DNA from: Acidobacterium capsulatum ATCC 51196
GTDB taxonomy: Bacteria > Acidobacteriota > Terriglobia > Terriglobales > Acidobacteriaceae
DNA: 64,000 nucleotides
Assembly: GCF_000022565.1 (NCBI RefSeq)
Contig: NC_012483.1
Span: forward strand, 2,356,001 to 2,420,000
Direction of reading: 5' to 3'
Under the pieces are notes generated by a model. The model searched no databases, was not told the origin of the DNA, and saw only the letters and a program-made list of their open reading frames with translations. Within the stretch, counting starts at the first letter, position 1, and every line of letters starts with the position of its first letter. This document shows, in pieces, positions 51,518-59,168 of the stretch. Position numbers and translations under genes: made by a program.

Positions 51518-53089
51518 ATGCTCACCTGCTCTCAGGACTCCCCCTCTTCCCTTCTTTCCTTTTTCAAAGCCAGATCCGCCCCCTCCCGGTTGCTCCTCGT
51601 GGCCCTCTGCTCCCTCGGCCTCGTCCTCGCCGGATGCAGCGGTGGCTCCTCCTCCTCAGGCTCCTCATCTACCTCAGGCACAGCTCCTGGAGGCGGATCG
51701 GGCTCCGGAGGCGGCTCCAACAACACCCCCACTCCCGGCGCCGCTAACTCCGTCCAACTCGGCACAGCCACCGTGTTCGACGGCCCAAATCCCGAACCTG
51801 CCCAGATCGCCGCCGATGCTTCCGGCGATGACACCCTCGCATGGACTGATCCCTCCGGCCAGGTTTACGTCAGCCGCCTCGCCGCTGGTTCCACCTCCTG
51901 GACCACCCCCGTCGCGCTCATCCCCGCCACCTCCACCCTTAAGGCACACGGCGGCATCACCTTCGCGGCCAGCGACGCATCTGGAAATACCACCGTCCTC
52001 TTCCAGGCCAGCGACGCCAGCTTTCAGTCCTACCTCGTCGCCAGCACGCTTCTGGCAGGCTCTTCGAAGTGGTCCCAGCCCGCCACGCTCAGCATTCCCG
52101 ACGCCTCCGGCAGCGCGGCCACGCTCATGTCCAATGGAGACATAGCCGCCGCCTATGGCGGCTCTCTCACTGACTCCGTTCAGGTCGCCACCTTCGCGCC
52201 TCAAACGCAGTCCTGGGGCGCTCCAGTCACTGCCGCCCAGTCGCCCACGCTCCTGGGCAACTTCACCATCACCTCCACGCCGCAAAACGCCCTCACCGTC
52301 CTCTGGACGGCGAATATCGTCCCCAACAATGACCCCAGCCAGCAGAGCGCCTCCGGCGTCTACGCCGCCACGGCCTCTGGCAGCGCCGGGCCCTTCAGCA
52401 CACCGGTGGAAATTGACGTCCAGCCCGGAGGAACCGCACCCGGCATAGTCACCTCGCTTCCCGACGCCGTCACCGACACTTCCGGCAACACCACCGCCAT
52501 CTGGACGGCCAGCCCCCAGGCCGGCGGTGCCACCGATCTCTACGCCAGCCGCCTCGCCGCTGGCTCCTCCACCTGGTCCAAACCTGTTCAGCTAGACACT
52601 TCCAGCTCAAACAATCCTTACGTCGGTTTCCCCACTCCCCTGGTCGTTGACGCTCAGGGCAATGTCACCGTCGCCTGGATCGCAGGCATCAACTCGCCTC
52701 GAACCGTCCAGGCCGTCCGCTACGATGCCTCCACCAGCCAGTGGAGCACGCCCAGCCTCGTCCAGACCCTGCCCTCCGGCACCGTCGCCGGAATCCCGGC
52801 CCTGGCCATCGGCCCCACGCAGGGCGAGGTCTCCGTCTTCTGGAATCAGCCCCCGAGCGCTTCCAGCTCCGGCTCCAACGGCGACATCTACCAGAGCATC
52901 TGGTCTTCCGGTTCCGGATCGTGGGGCAATCCCATCCAGGCGGATCTGCCCCTGCCAACCGCCGGAGCATCCGCCGCAACCTTCCCCGTGGCCGCCGTCA
53001 ATGGTTCCTCCTCCATGGCAGTAGCCTGGGGAGATCCCGTCACCGGAAGCAATAGCAGCTACACCCTCTACGCCAACGTTCTGCAATAG
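51518..53089 (+). CDS. lipoprotein with seven tandem repeats, predicted beta-propeller
   Basis: A 523-residue exported protein. The signal peptide RLLLVALCSLGLVLAGCSGG contains lipobox LAGC, and a Ser/Gly-rich linker of about 45 residues follows. The ATG at 51518 is chosen because it places the signal peptide correctly, and TATAAT overlaps the earlier ATG at 51494. The mature part has seven units of about 60 residues, each with a variant of RLAAGSTSWTTPVAL: STSWTTP, SSKWSQP, TQSWGAP, SAGPFSTP, SSTWSKP, TSQWSTP and SGSWGNP. The repeat count suggests a seven-bladed propeller that binds a ligand at the cell surface. No catalytic residues recognised. Confidence 0.82.
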   Translation: MLTCSQDSPSSLLSFFKARSAPSRLLLVALCSLGLVLAGCSGGSSSSGSSSTSGTAPGGGSGSGGGSNNTPTPGAANSVQLGTATVFDGPNPEPAQIAADASGDDTLAWTDPSGQVYVSRLAAGSTSWTTPVALIPATSTLKAHGGITFAASDASGNTTVLFQASDASFQSYLVASTLLAGSSKWSQPATLSIPDASGSAATLMSNGDIAAAYGGSLTDSVQVATFAPQTQSWGAPVTAAQSPTLLGNFTITSTPQNALTVLWTANIVPNNDPSQQSASGVYAATASGSAGPFSTPVEIDVQPGGTAPGIVTSLPDAVTDTSGNTTAIWTASPQAGGATDLYASRLAAGSSTWSKPVQLDTSSSNNPYVGFPTPLVVDAQGNVTVAWIAGINSPRTVQAVRYDASTSQWSTPSLVQTLPSGTVAGIPALAIGPTQGEVSVFWNQPPSASSSGSNGDIYQSIWSSGSGSWGNPIQADLPLPTAGASAATFPVAAVNGSSSMAVAWGDPVTGSNSSYTLYANVLQ

Positions 53090-53224
53090 CGCCACCAGCG
53101 CAAACCGGAACCCGATCCGGGTGTCTCAGCCAACCATGGCAGGCACCCGGACCTTCCCGCTCCGGACCTCCCGCACGCCTTCCCGAAGTCCCGTTCGCAA
53201 GACCCATCGCCCGGCCACAGAAAT

Positions 53225-53452
53225 TCAACCTCCCGTCGCCACCTTCGACTCCGGCGCCTCTTCCCGCGCCTTGCGCGCCCGCTCGTTCTGCTTCCGCACC
53301 TGATTCCCCGTCCAGAAAAGTACCGCCGTCCCGGCAAAACAAATCAGCGCCGGCCAATGCGGAATCCCATGCCGCATCAGATCCACACACCCCAGCATCG
53401 TTGTGACCAGCCCCACCAGAAACCACGTCTGCGCCTTCAACGGTTTTCCCAT
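53225..53452 (-). CDS. small two-helix membrane protein, function unknown
   Basis: A 75-residue protein with two hydrophobic segments (about 8-26 and 33-50) and a charged tail (NQVRKQNERARKAREEAPESKVATGG). The ATG at 53452 is the first in-frame ATG that precedes the helix; an upstream codon 17 residues earlier would add a Pro/Arg-rich piece. No ribosome binding site is obvious. It is convergent with the propeller lipoprotein gene. Codon usage looks like its neighbours, but the protein is short, so it may not be real. Confidence 0.5.
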   Translation of the reverse strand: MGKPLKAQTWFLVGLVTTMLGCVDLMRHGIPHWPALICFAGTAVLFWTGNQVRKQNERARKAREEAPESKVATGG

Positions 53453-53622
53453 GATGAGATAAGAAGCCCAAACCGCCCCGCCGGGTGGCCGCCGGAAATT
53501 CACCCCATTTTCGCTATTCTGGAATCAGAGGAATTCACCCAAAAGCGAGGCCCTGCCCCGCTACCGGACAACTAAACAGTTTGAAATCAATAATATGGAG
53601 AAGGCTGCGCTTCGCTCAAATA

Positions 53623-53970
53623 AAATGTGAATCCAGAATCACATTTACAATAATGCGCATTTCACCCATAACATCAATCACGCCAGCGACTTACGCCAAT
53701 GCCGGCCCGCACATCCGCAAGCCTCTAAAAAAATATGTGCAAATGTGATTTCACATTCACATTCCTTTTGTATCCTGCGCAAGCATCTGAAAAAAATACA
53801 CTTACCTCCAGCGCACGCAGCGATCACCGCGCAAATTCTGCGAAAAATGTGATTTCATATTCACATTTTCCGCGCTCGCAAGATAATCGCCTTATTTTTC
53901 AATTGTTTAGCTTGAAAAATAGCCTGAAAACCGCACGCAACCGCCCAGAATGTGATTTCGCATTCACATT
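53623..53970. repeat. array of four CRP-like palindromes in an AT-rich spacer beside ruvA
   Basis: AATGTGA-N8-TCACATT occurs four times: 53623-53646 (8-bp arms), 53742-53763, 53844-53869 (9-bp arms) and 53949-53970. Centres are 118, 104 and 103 bp apart. The first copy is in the opposite orientation to the other three, judged by the asymmetric spacer. The spacer 53504-53980 is clearly more AT-rich than its surroundings and has no credible gene. The array ends 11 bp before the ruvA stop codon. Confidence 0.9.
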
Positions 53971-53980
53971 CCGCCGCGCG

Positions 53981-54577
53981 CTACCGGATCAGCTTCAGCG
54001 CCGCCCGGAAGAGCAGGTCGAAATCCTCGCCGGCCGCCGCATCCTTCTCGACCGCCGTCTCGATGGCCTTGAGCGCCGCCGGCCGCTGGTAGCCCAGGTT
54101 CAACAGTGCCGAGAGCACATCCTCGGCCGCCGGGCCAGCCGCTACCGGACCCGCCGCTGGCGCGGCCGCGATCAGGTCATCCAGCTTGTCCTTCAGTTCC
54201 ACCACCAGCCGCTCGGCCAGTTTCTTGCCCACGCCCGGAATCCGCGTCAGGCTCGCATGGTCCTGCGCGCGCAGCGCCGCCACCGTCCGCTCCGGACTCA
54301 GCCCGCTCAGCATCTTGATGGCCAGCTTCGGCCCCACGCCTGACACCGTGATCAGCCGCTCAAAGAGCCGCTTCTCCTCCCGGTCCAGAAAGCCGAAGAG
54401 CGCAATCGCATCCTCGCTCACCTGCGTGTGAATATGCAGCCGCACCTCGGCGCCCTCGGCCGGCAGCGCCGTGAACGTGGGCACGCTGATGGCCACGTCG
54501 TAGCCCACCCCGGCGCACTCCACAATGGCCTGCCCCGGCTGCTTGCTCAGCAGCGTGCCCCTCAGATGCGCAATCAT
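53981..54577 (-). CDS. ruvA: Holliday junction branch migration protein RuvA
   Basis: RuvA binds four-way junctions and loads RuvB motor rings. The 198-residue protein begins MIAHLRGTLLSKQPGQAIVECAGVGYDVAISVPTF (OB-fold domain I), followed by a helix-hairpin-helix domain with LITVSGVGPKLAIKMLSGLS and LTRIPGVGKKLAERLVVELKDKL. Domain III (EDVLSALLNLGYQRPAALKAIETAV), which contacts RuvB, ends the protein. The ATG at 54577 fits the family start; an in-frame codon 23 residues earlier is not needed. It follows the gene at 54579 with 1 bp between, so they form an operon. ruvB and ruvC are not in the window. Confidence 0.96.
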   Translation of the reverse strand: MIAHLRGTLLSKQPGQAIVECAGVGYDVAISVPTFTALPAEGAEVRLHIHTQVSEDAIALFGFLDREEKRLFERLITVSGVGPKLAIKMLSGLSPERTVAALRAQDHASLTRIPGVGKKLAERLVVELKDKLDDLIAAAPAAGPVAAGPAAEDVLSALLNLGYQRPAALKAIETAVEKDAAAGEDFDLLFRAALKLIR

Positions 54578-54578
54578 C

Positions 54579-55343
54579 TCAGCTCCGCCGCCGGTAGCGA
54601 ATCTCGAACTCGTATCCGCTGTTCGGCGGAAACAGCGCCGCCACATGCCGCAGACGCTCCGCCAGCGCCGGGGCCGTCAGCAGCGGATACTCCCGCTCCC
54701 GCAGGTCCACGTAATCGAAGTCCACCGTCAGCGAGAGCATATAGATCGCCAGCGTATCGGCAAAGGTCGCGGCAAAGTAGGCGTTCTTGGCCTGCTCGTC
54801 CTCCTGGCCCTTATGTTGAGGATCAAAGGCCCGGCGGCGGCTCTCCCAGGCGTCATGGCTCGTTTCGCCGCGCACCCCGGCCCGCGCCTGAGACGTCACC
54901 ATCTCGTGAAAGCTCTCCGGCACGCCGACAGTCTCCACAAAGTGGTGGCCCGCGTTGATGAAGAACTCAAAGGCCAGCGCGAAGCGGTCATGCATCAGCC
55001 GCGTGGAGATGAAGGTGTACTCCGAAGATCCAAACGGCACGTTGCGGTGGCAAATGGCGCGATCGCCCAGTTCTACGGTGTAGTCGGGCGCAATCGAAAC
55101 CTGCTCGTCTTCGTGAATGGTGAGCGGAACAAAATAGTAAGCGCGGCGGCTCAGCGCCGCGGCCACGCTCGCGGGCACGGCCTGCACCGTGCGCTCCAGA
55201 TCGCTTTCAGCCAGGTGGGTCGCGCCAAAGCTCGCGTAACAGATGCCGTTCGGTGCCTGCACCACCTGTGCCTGCTGGGCAACCTGCGATGCAGTAAGAA
55301 GCGCCGGAGAAGAGGCCGGCGCGGCGGAAGCAGTCTCTACCAT
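54579..55343 (-). CDS. conserved hypothetical protein upstream of ruvA
   Basis: A 254-residue soluble protein with no signal or membrane helices. It contains QVVQAPNGICYASFGATHLAESDLERTVQ, EYTFISTRLMHDRFALAFEFFINAGHHFVETVGVPESFHEMV and KNAYFAATFADTLAIYMLSLTVDFDYVDLREREYPLL. The His/Asp/Glu-rich central helices could bind metal, but no known family is recognised. The stop lies 1 bp before the ruvA ATG. A TAGAAT hexamer 8 bp upstream of the ATG and the lack of a ribosome binding site suggest a (nearly) leaderless mRNA for the whole operon. A role in DNA repair is only inferred from position. Confidence 0.75.
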   Translation of the reverse strand: MVETASAAPASSPALLTASQVAQQAQVVQAPNGICYASFGATHLAESDLERTVQAVPASVAAALSRRAYYFVPLTIHEDEQVSIAPDYTVELGDRAICHRNVPFGSSEYTFISTRLMHDRFALAFEFFINAGHHFVETVGVPESFHEMVTSQARAGVRGETSHDAWESRRRAFDPQHKGQEDEQAKNAYFAATFADTLAIYMLSLTVDFDYVDLREREYPLLTAPALAERLRHVAALFPPNSGYEFEIRYRRRS

Positions 55344-55351
55344 AAACCTGT

Positions 55352-55357
55352 ATTCTA
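55352..55357 (-). promoter_or_regulatory. candidate -10 element of the ruvA operon (near-leaderless)
   Basis: TAGAAT on the minus strand within GGCTAGAAT, 8 bp before the ATG of the upstream gene. Transcription would begin within 2-3 bases of the start codon. Confidence 0.5.
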
Positions 55358-55435
55358 GCCGAGGTGAGCCGCTGCTTACGGGCTTTTCCCCGTCAAAGGC
55401 AGCCGAACGCCGGCTCAGATCCAAGGCAGGTCACG

Positions 55436-56359
55436 ATGGCGCTTGTCACAATCTCCCTCGACCAGTTGGTGGAGGGCCACGCCCCCACCCCGGAACAGGC
55501 TCGCGACTGGTGCGCGCAACTGGAAAGCGGCGACATTCTCTACTTTCCCCAGACGCCCATCGCGCTCTCCCCCGACGACATCGCCTTTCTGCGCGGCCAG
55601 CAGCAGACCGACAGCTCGCTGCACAAAAACATCGCCTACAAGCCCAGCCTCGACAAGCTGAGCGGCTTTGACGCCAAAACCGCCAACGCCGAGGCCGTCG
55701 CCCGCCTGCAGTCCGTCATGCGCGGCTACTCGCAATCCGTGGTGCGCTTCCTCACCGGATTCCTCTCCCCCTACGCCGCCCAATGGAAGCTCGATTACGC
55801 CAGTTTCCGCCCCCAGGAGGAGCAGAACCGCGACCTGCCGCTGCGCCGCCGCAATGACCGCCTGCACACCGATGCCTTCCCCACGCGGCCCACGCACGGC
55901 GCGCGCATCCTGCGCTTCTTCAACAACATTCACCCGGATCGCACCCGCGACTGGGTCGTCGGCGACCCCTTTGCCCAGACTGTGCGCCAGTTTGCCCCGG
56001 CGCAGATCGCACCCCGGCCCGGCACGCTGGTCTCACGCTCCGGCAAGGCCCTCGGCCGCGCCCTGGGATTAAGCAAAGCCCTGCCCGGCCTCAAGCGCAC
56101 CCCCTATGACGACTTCATGATGCGCTTCCACAATTTCCTCAAGGAAAACGAGACCTACCAGCAGCAAACCGCCCGCTATCCGTGGCAGTTCCCGGCCGGC
56201 TCCAGTTGGATGGTCTACACCGACACGGTTCCCCACGCCGTGCTCGCCGGCCAATACGCCCTCGAGCAAACCTTCCTCGTGCAGCCTGAAGCGCTCGTCC
56301 GGCCAGAAGTCTCACCCCTGCGCGTTCTCGAAGACATCGCCGGCGCCCGGCTGGTGTGA
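55436..56359 (+). CDS. kdoO: Kdo hydroxylase family Fe(II)/2-oxoglutarate dioxygenase
   Basis: A 307-residue protein that resembles KdoO, the oxygenase that hydroxylates the 3-deoxy-D-manno-octulosonate sugar of lipopolysaccharide in Burkholderia and Yersinia. Iron ligands are His144 and Asp146 in DRLHTDAFPTRPTHGARILRFFNNIHPDR, and the distal His267 in TDTVPHAVLAGQ. DILYFPQTPIALS near residue 33 and FMMRFHNFLKENETYQ also fit the family. The ATG at 55436 has GGCAGG upstream; an in-frame start 24 codons earlier would overlap the divergent promoter. It implies that this cell makes Kdo-containing LPS. No other LPS genes are adjacent. Confidence 0.86.
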   Translation: MALVTISLDQLVEGHAPTPEQARDWCAQLESGDILYFPQTPIALSPDDIAFLRGQQQTDSSLHKNIAYKPSLDKLSGFDAKTANAEAVARLQSVMRGYSQSVVRFLTGFLSPYAAQWKLDYASFRPQEEQNRDLPLRRRNDRLHTDAFPTRPTHGARILRFFNNIHPDRTRDWVVGDPFAQTVRQFAPAQIAPRPGTLVSRSGKALGRALGLSKALPGLKRTPYDDFMMRFHNFLKENETYQQQTARYPWQFPAGSSWMVYTDTVPHAVLAGQYALEQTFLVQPEALVRPEVSPLRVLEDIAGARLV

Positions 56360-56382
56360 GCGCAAATCAAGCCTTTCTTAAA

Positions 56383-56985
56383 TTATTCGTAATAGAGATA
56401 CTTTCTCCATTTAAGGTCCGAGTGGCCGATCATGCGCATGATGTGGCGGCTCGTGTGCAACGAGAAGGGCCGCGGCTCGCGCAGCAGCTTCATCTCCGTC
56501 TGCTCGTGCAGCAACTGGTTGCCCTTGCGCCGGTTGCAGGCGTGGCAGCAGGCGACCAGATTCTCCCACGTGGAGAGCCCTCCGCGCGAGCGTGGAAGCA
56601 CGTGATCGAGCGTCAACTCGCCCGCCGGCAGCACCACGCCGCAGTACTGGCATGTGTTGCGGTCGCGCAGCAGAATGTTCTTGCGCGAGAGCGCCCGCGT
56701 CTGGTGCGGAATGCGCCGGTACTCCAGCAGCCGGATCACCGATGGCAGCGGCATATGCGCGCGCGCAGCGTGCAGAATGGCTCCCTGTTCTTCCTCAGTG
56801 CGGGCGACGCCCTTGAGCACCAGCACAAGAGCGCGGCGCGCGCCGCAAATGTTGATGGGCTCGTAGGACGCATTGAGCACGAGCACCGGAGTCTGCATCG
56901 ATTGCCGCGAGGCCGGAGTGCGGGGTTCCGCGTCTGCCATGGCATGGCATTTGGCCAGGGATTTCTGCTTGCGTGCGTGAATCAT
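56383..56985 (-). CDS. HNH endonuclease family protein
   Basis: A 200-residue protein. The HNH/zinc module is Cys112-x2-Cys115 in TCQYCG, then [33 protein letters not shown] with the DH pair near 127-128 and Cys147/Cys150. The N-terminal part ([28 protein letters not shown]) is the conserved extension of a widely distributed HNH group of unknown role, often a chromosomal housekeeping gene and not a restriction system. The ATG at 56985 has GGGAG 5 bp upstream. It sits 26 bp after comF on the same strand and is convergent with the Kdo hydroxylase gene. Confidence 0.9.
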   Translation of the reverse strand: MIHARKQKSLAKCHAMADAEPRTPASRQSMQTPVLVLNASYEPINICGARRALVLVLKGVARTEEEQGAILHAARAHMPLPSVIRLLEYRRIPHQTRALSRKNILLRDRNTCQYCGVVLPAGELTLDHVLPRSRGGLSTWENLVACCHACNRRKGNQLLHEQTEMKLLREPRPFSLHTSRHIMRMIGHSDLKWRKYLYYE

Positions 56986-57011
56986 AGCTCTCCCGAGTGA
57001 CATCCTTTCCC

Positions 57012-57971
57012 TCAATTCAGGGTCTGTTCGCCCACCTCCGCGTCGCTGGTTCCCCAGAACGCGACATCCTCGTGCATCGGCCGCTCCTGCTCCGATGCCT
57101 GCTCCGCAGTGACAGCAAACTCGTCTTCGGGGGCGCCAGACCCTGCTGGCCGCAGCAGCGCATCAAAGCGCTGCGCACGCGCGACAGTGGCCACGCGCAC
57201 ACTGGCGGCTCCGGCCCGCCGCAGCGCCAGGCTGCAGGCGTGGGCGGTCGCTCCCGTGGTGTAAATGTCGTCGATCAGCAGCACGTCGCGGCCTTTGACG
57301 GCAGCCTGCGCCCGGCCCTCAGGCACAAAAAAAGCGCCACGCACATTGACGCGACGCTGATTCGGGCTGAGGCCCGCCTGGCTTTCCGTAGCCCTGCGGC
57401 GCTCGAGCCCCCCCGCACTCAAGCGAAGGCTCATTTGCGGGCGTAGGTGGCGCAGAGCGCCCACGATGCCCTGAGCCAGCAGCTCAGCCTGGTTGAAGCC
57501 GCGCTCGTGCCTGCGCCTGCGATGCAGCGGCACGGGCACCACCAGCAGCGCGGCAGGCAGATCGTGCATCGCGACAATATGCTGTGCGGCTAAGGTCGCC
57601 AGACGAGGGGCGATCGGCTCCATGCGATCGTACTTGAGCAGATGCAGCAGCTCTCGCAACCCGCCTTCATACACGCCATGCGCCACGGCCTGGACAAACG
57701 GCGGCGCGGCCTCGGCGCAGGCCGGGCAATGCGGTTCTGAATTTTCAGCAGAGAAATGGTGCGGAAGAAGTTCGCCGCAGAGGTGGCAGAGAATGCCCGC
57801 TTGCGCGGGCAGATGATTCCAGCAGGAAGAGCAGACCGGAACGCGCGTCATCTCCTGAAGCGGCTCGCCGCAAAGGCGGCAGGGAGATGGCAGAAGAACA
57901 GTAGAAAGGTTGGAAACCGTGTCGTGAGCGGTACTTCGAAGCACGCGAACCACCGCGCGCCAGGCCGACAT
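57012..57971 (-). CDS. comF: ComF-family phosphoribosyltransferase-like protein
   Basis: A 319-residue protein of the ComF/GntX family, linked to natural transformation and DNA uptake. Two zinc-binding cysteine clusters open the protein (CRLCGEPLQ ... CSSCW and CHLCGELL ... CPAC), followed by [15 protein letters not shown] and the phosphoribosyltransferase loop [14 protein letters not shown] near residue 235. It is longer than B. subtilis ComFC because of a C-terminal tail of about 45 residues (Glu/Asp-rich). No comFA helicase is adjacent; the function may be limited to transformation or repair. It is followed by the HNH gene, with 26 bp between. Confidence 0.92.
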   Translation of the reverse strand: MSAWRAVVRVLRSTAHDTVSNLSTVLLPSPCRLCGEPLQEMTRVPVCSSCWNHLPAQAGILCHLCGELLPHHFSAENSEPHCPACAEAAPPFVQAVAHGVYEGGLRELLHLLKYDRMEPIAPRLATLAAQHIVAMHDLPAALLVVPVPLHRRRRHERGFNQAELLAQGIVGALRHLRPQMSLRLSAGGLERRRATESQAGLSPNQRRVNVRGAFFVPEGRAQAAVKGRDVLLIDDIYTTGATAHACSLALRRAGAASVRVATVARAQRFDALLRPAGSGAPEDEFAVTAEQASEQERPMHEDVAFWGTSDAEVGEQTLN

Positions 57972-58130
57972 CTCGGATGGCGGAACTTCATGCGGCAGCA
58001 GATGCGTCTGACTGCTGAAGGCTCACCCCTCACGGTAAGCCGGACTGAGAGCGCCCGGCTCCCTCTTGGCCACGAGTATACGGAGATTGCACCGGCAGCG
58101 CAACGTCGAGCCACCGGGGACTCAGAGAAG

Positions 58131-58592
58131 TCAGCCGGATCGGCGCGTGTCCTCAGGCCTGGCAACCAGGCTCTCCAGCAGTCGCGTCCCTGCAAAACCC
58201 TGCTGCGCGATGCCGTCGCACAACGGCTTCCACTGGCAACCTTCACAGGCGCGACGCACACGGCCGGACGCAAACGCGGCGCGCAACCCTGCCAGGCGTT
58301 CCGCACTGAGAACGATCTGCAGTCCCGGCACAACCTGCAGCCCGAGCAAGCTGGAGACGTCCTCTGAGGCAAGCCGGTCGCGCTCCCGCACGCTGGCACC
58401 CGTGCAGTGGCCGTCAGGGCCGCAAACCAGCGGCGCGCAGATGTCGTCATGCCCTGAAGTGATCTCGACTGTTTGCCGTCCGTCAGCGATGCGCCGCGCC
58501 AGGGCGTCAAAATTCGCCACAAACGGCGCACTGTATCCATTGCCCGCGTAGGTGAGCATGCAGAGAAGATGGTGGGGGCGCAGGCGAATCAT
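58131..58592 (-). CDS. DUF1284 protein, probable iron-sulfur protein
   Basis: A 153-residue protein starting MIRLRPHHLLCMLTYAGNGYSAPFVANF, the exact DUF1284 opening (RPHHLLC ... GKGYS). DDICAPLVCGPDGHCTG follows, then CEGCQWKPLC near the C-terminus. The cysteines are likely iron-sulfur ligands. The family occurs in many bacteria and has no proven function. The ATG at 58592 is the family start; an upstream in-frame codon adds 15 residues and is not supported. It lies 160 bp upstream of comF, on the same strand; that gap shows no gene. Confidence 0.88.
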   Translation of the reverse strand: MIRLRPHHLLCMLTYAGNGYSAPFVANFDALARRIADGRQTVEITSGHDDICAPLVCGPDGHCTGASVRERDRLASEDVSSLLGLQVVPGLQIVLSAERLAGLRAAFASGRVRRACEGCQWKPLCDGIAQQGFAGTRLLESLVARPEDTRRSG

Positions 58593-58709
58593 AAACAAAC
58601 CCGCACTGAATCTATCGCCCCGCGCAGGAGAACGCAATTTTCGATCACTGCGAGGCGGAATTGCATCGCCGGAATCGCAGCGGAGTGTTCCCCGGACAGT
58701 CTGACCGAG

Positions 58710-58952
58710 TTACTGCGCCACGAAGTCTGTCAGCAGAAGCAATACTGCCACCACGTCAAGAAAACCCCAGACCAAGGCAACAGCCTGTAAGACTTTCCCG
58801 CTGACAATGAAACTTTTACGCAGTGTTTCTTCGCGCGGCGCCTGAGGATTCAGCTTCAGGGACCACTCGCGGCTCTGCTGGATGGCCATGCTGCCCATCT
58901 CATAGACGCCCCACAACACGAGGATACTCAGCAAATAGAACAAGATACGCAT
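58710..58952 (-). CDS. small membrane protein, function unknown
   Basis: An 80-residue protein with an N-terminal hydrophobic helix (ILFYLLSILVLWGVYEMG) and a C-terminal one (VLQAVALVWGFLDVVAVLLLLTDFV), separated by a charged loop (REWSLKLNPQAPREETLRK). GAAAGGAAAG lies before the ATG, a usable ribosome binding site. It is divergent from the OPT transporter gene and upstream of the DUF1284 gene (117-bp gap). No family recognised. Confidence 0.65.
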   Translation of the reverse strand: MRILFYLLSILVLWGVYEMGSMAIQQSREWSLKLNPQAPREETLRKSFIVSGKVLQAVALVWGFLDVVAVLLLLTDFVAQ

Positions 58953-59168
58953 TTCTCTTTCCTTTCTTGCGGCGCCTGTTTAGCGCTGTCTCTTTGGTGT
59001 TCTCACTGATCTATGTAGCAATCAGCGTGCCAAGTCATGTATTGGGTTAGCATTCTGCGCTTGAAGGGCCTCTGTTTTCAAGCGGGAACTACTGTTTTTG
59101 CCTATGGACGGACTGATAAACTCCCCCTTTCCAGCGAATTCACAAAACCCGTCAGGGAGGCAGTACCT

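Noticed and set aside
53623-53970. Reading the four palindromes as a CRISPR array
   Set aside because: Repeats are about 22 bp and imperfect, one is inverted, spacers are about 80-95 bp and no cas genes are present.
53623-53970. Calling the palindromes ordinary CRP sites
   Set aside because: The half-sites match but the spacer is 8 bp and not 6, and there is no promoter or gene start next to them.
53735-54343. 202-codon plus-strand open frame over the palindrome array and ruvA
   Set aside because: It runs antisense through ruvA and through AT-rich repeats, has no ribosome binding site, and the product has no recognisable domain.
57972-58130. Possible small gene between comF and the DUF1284 gene
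   Set aside because: No frame with a start, ribosome binding site and sensible composition could be found in this 159-bp gap.
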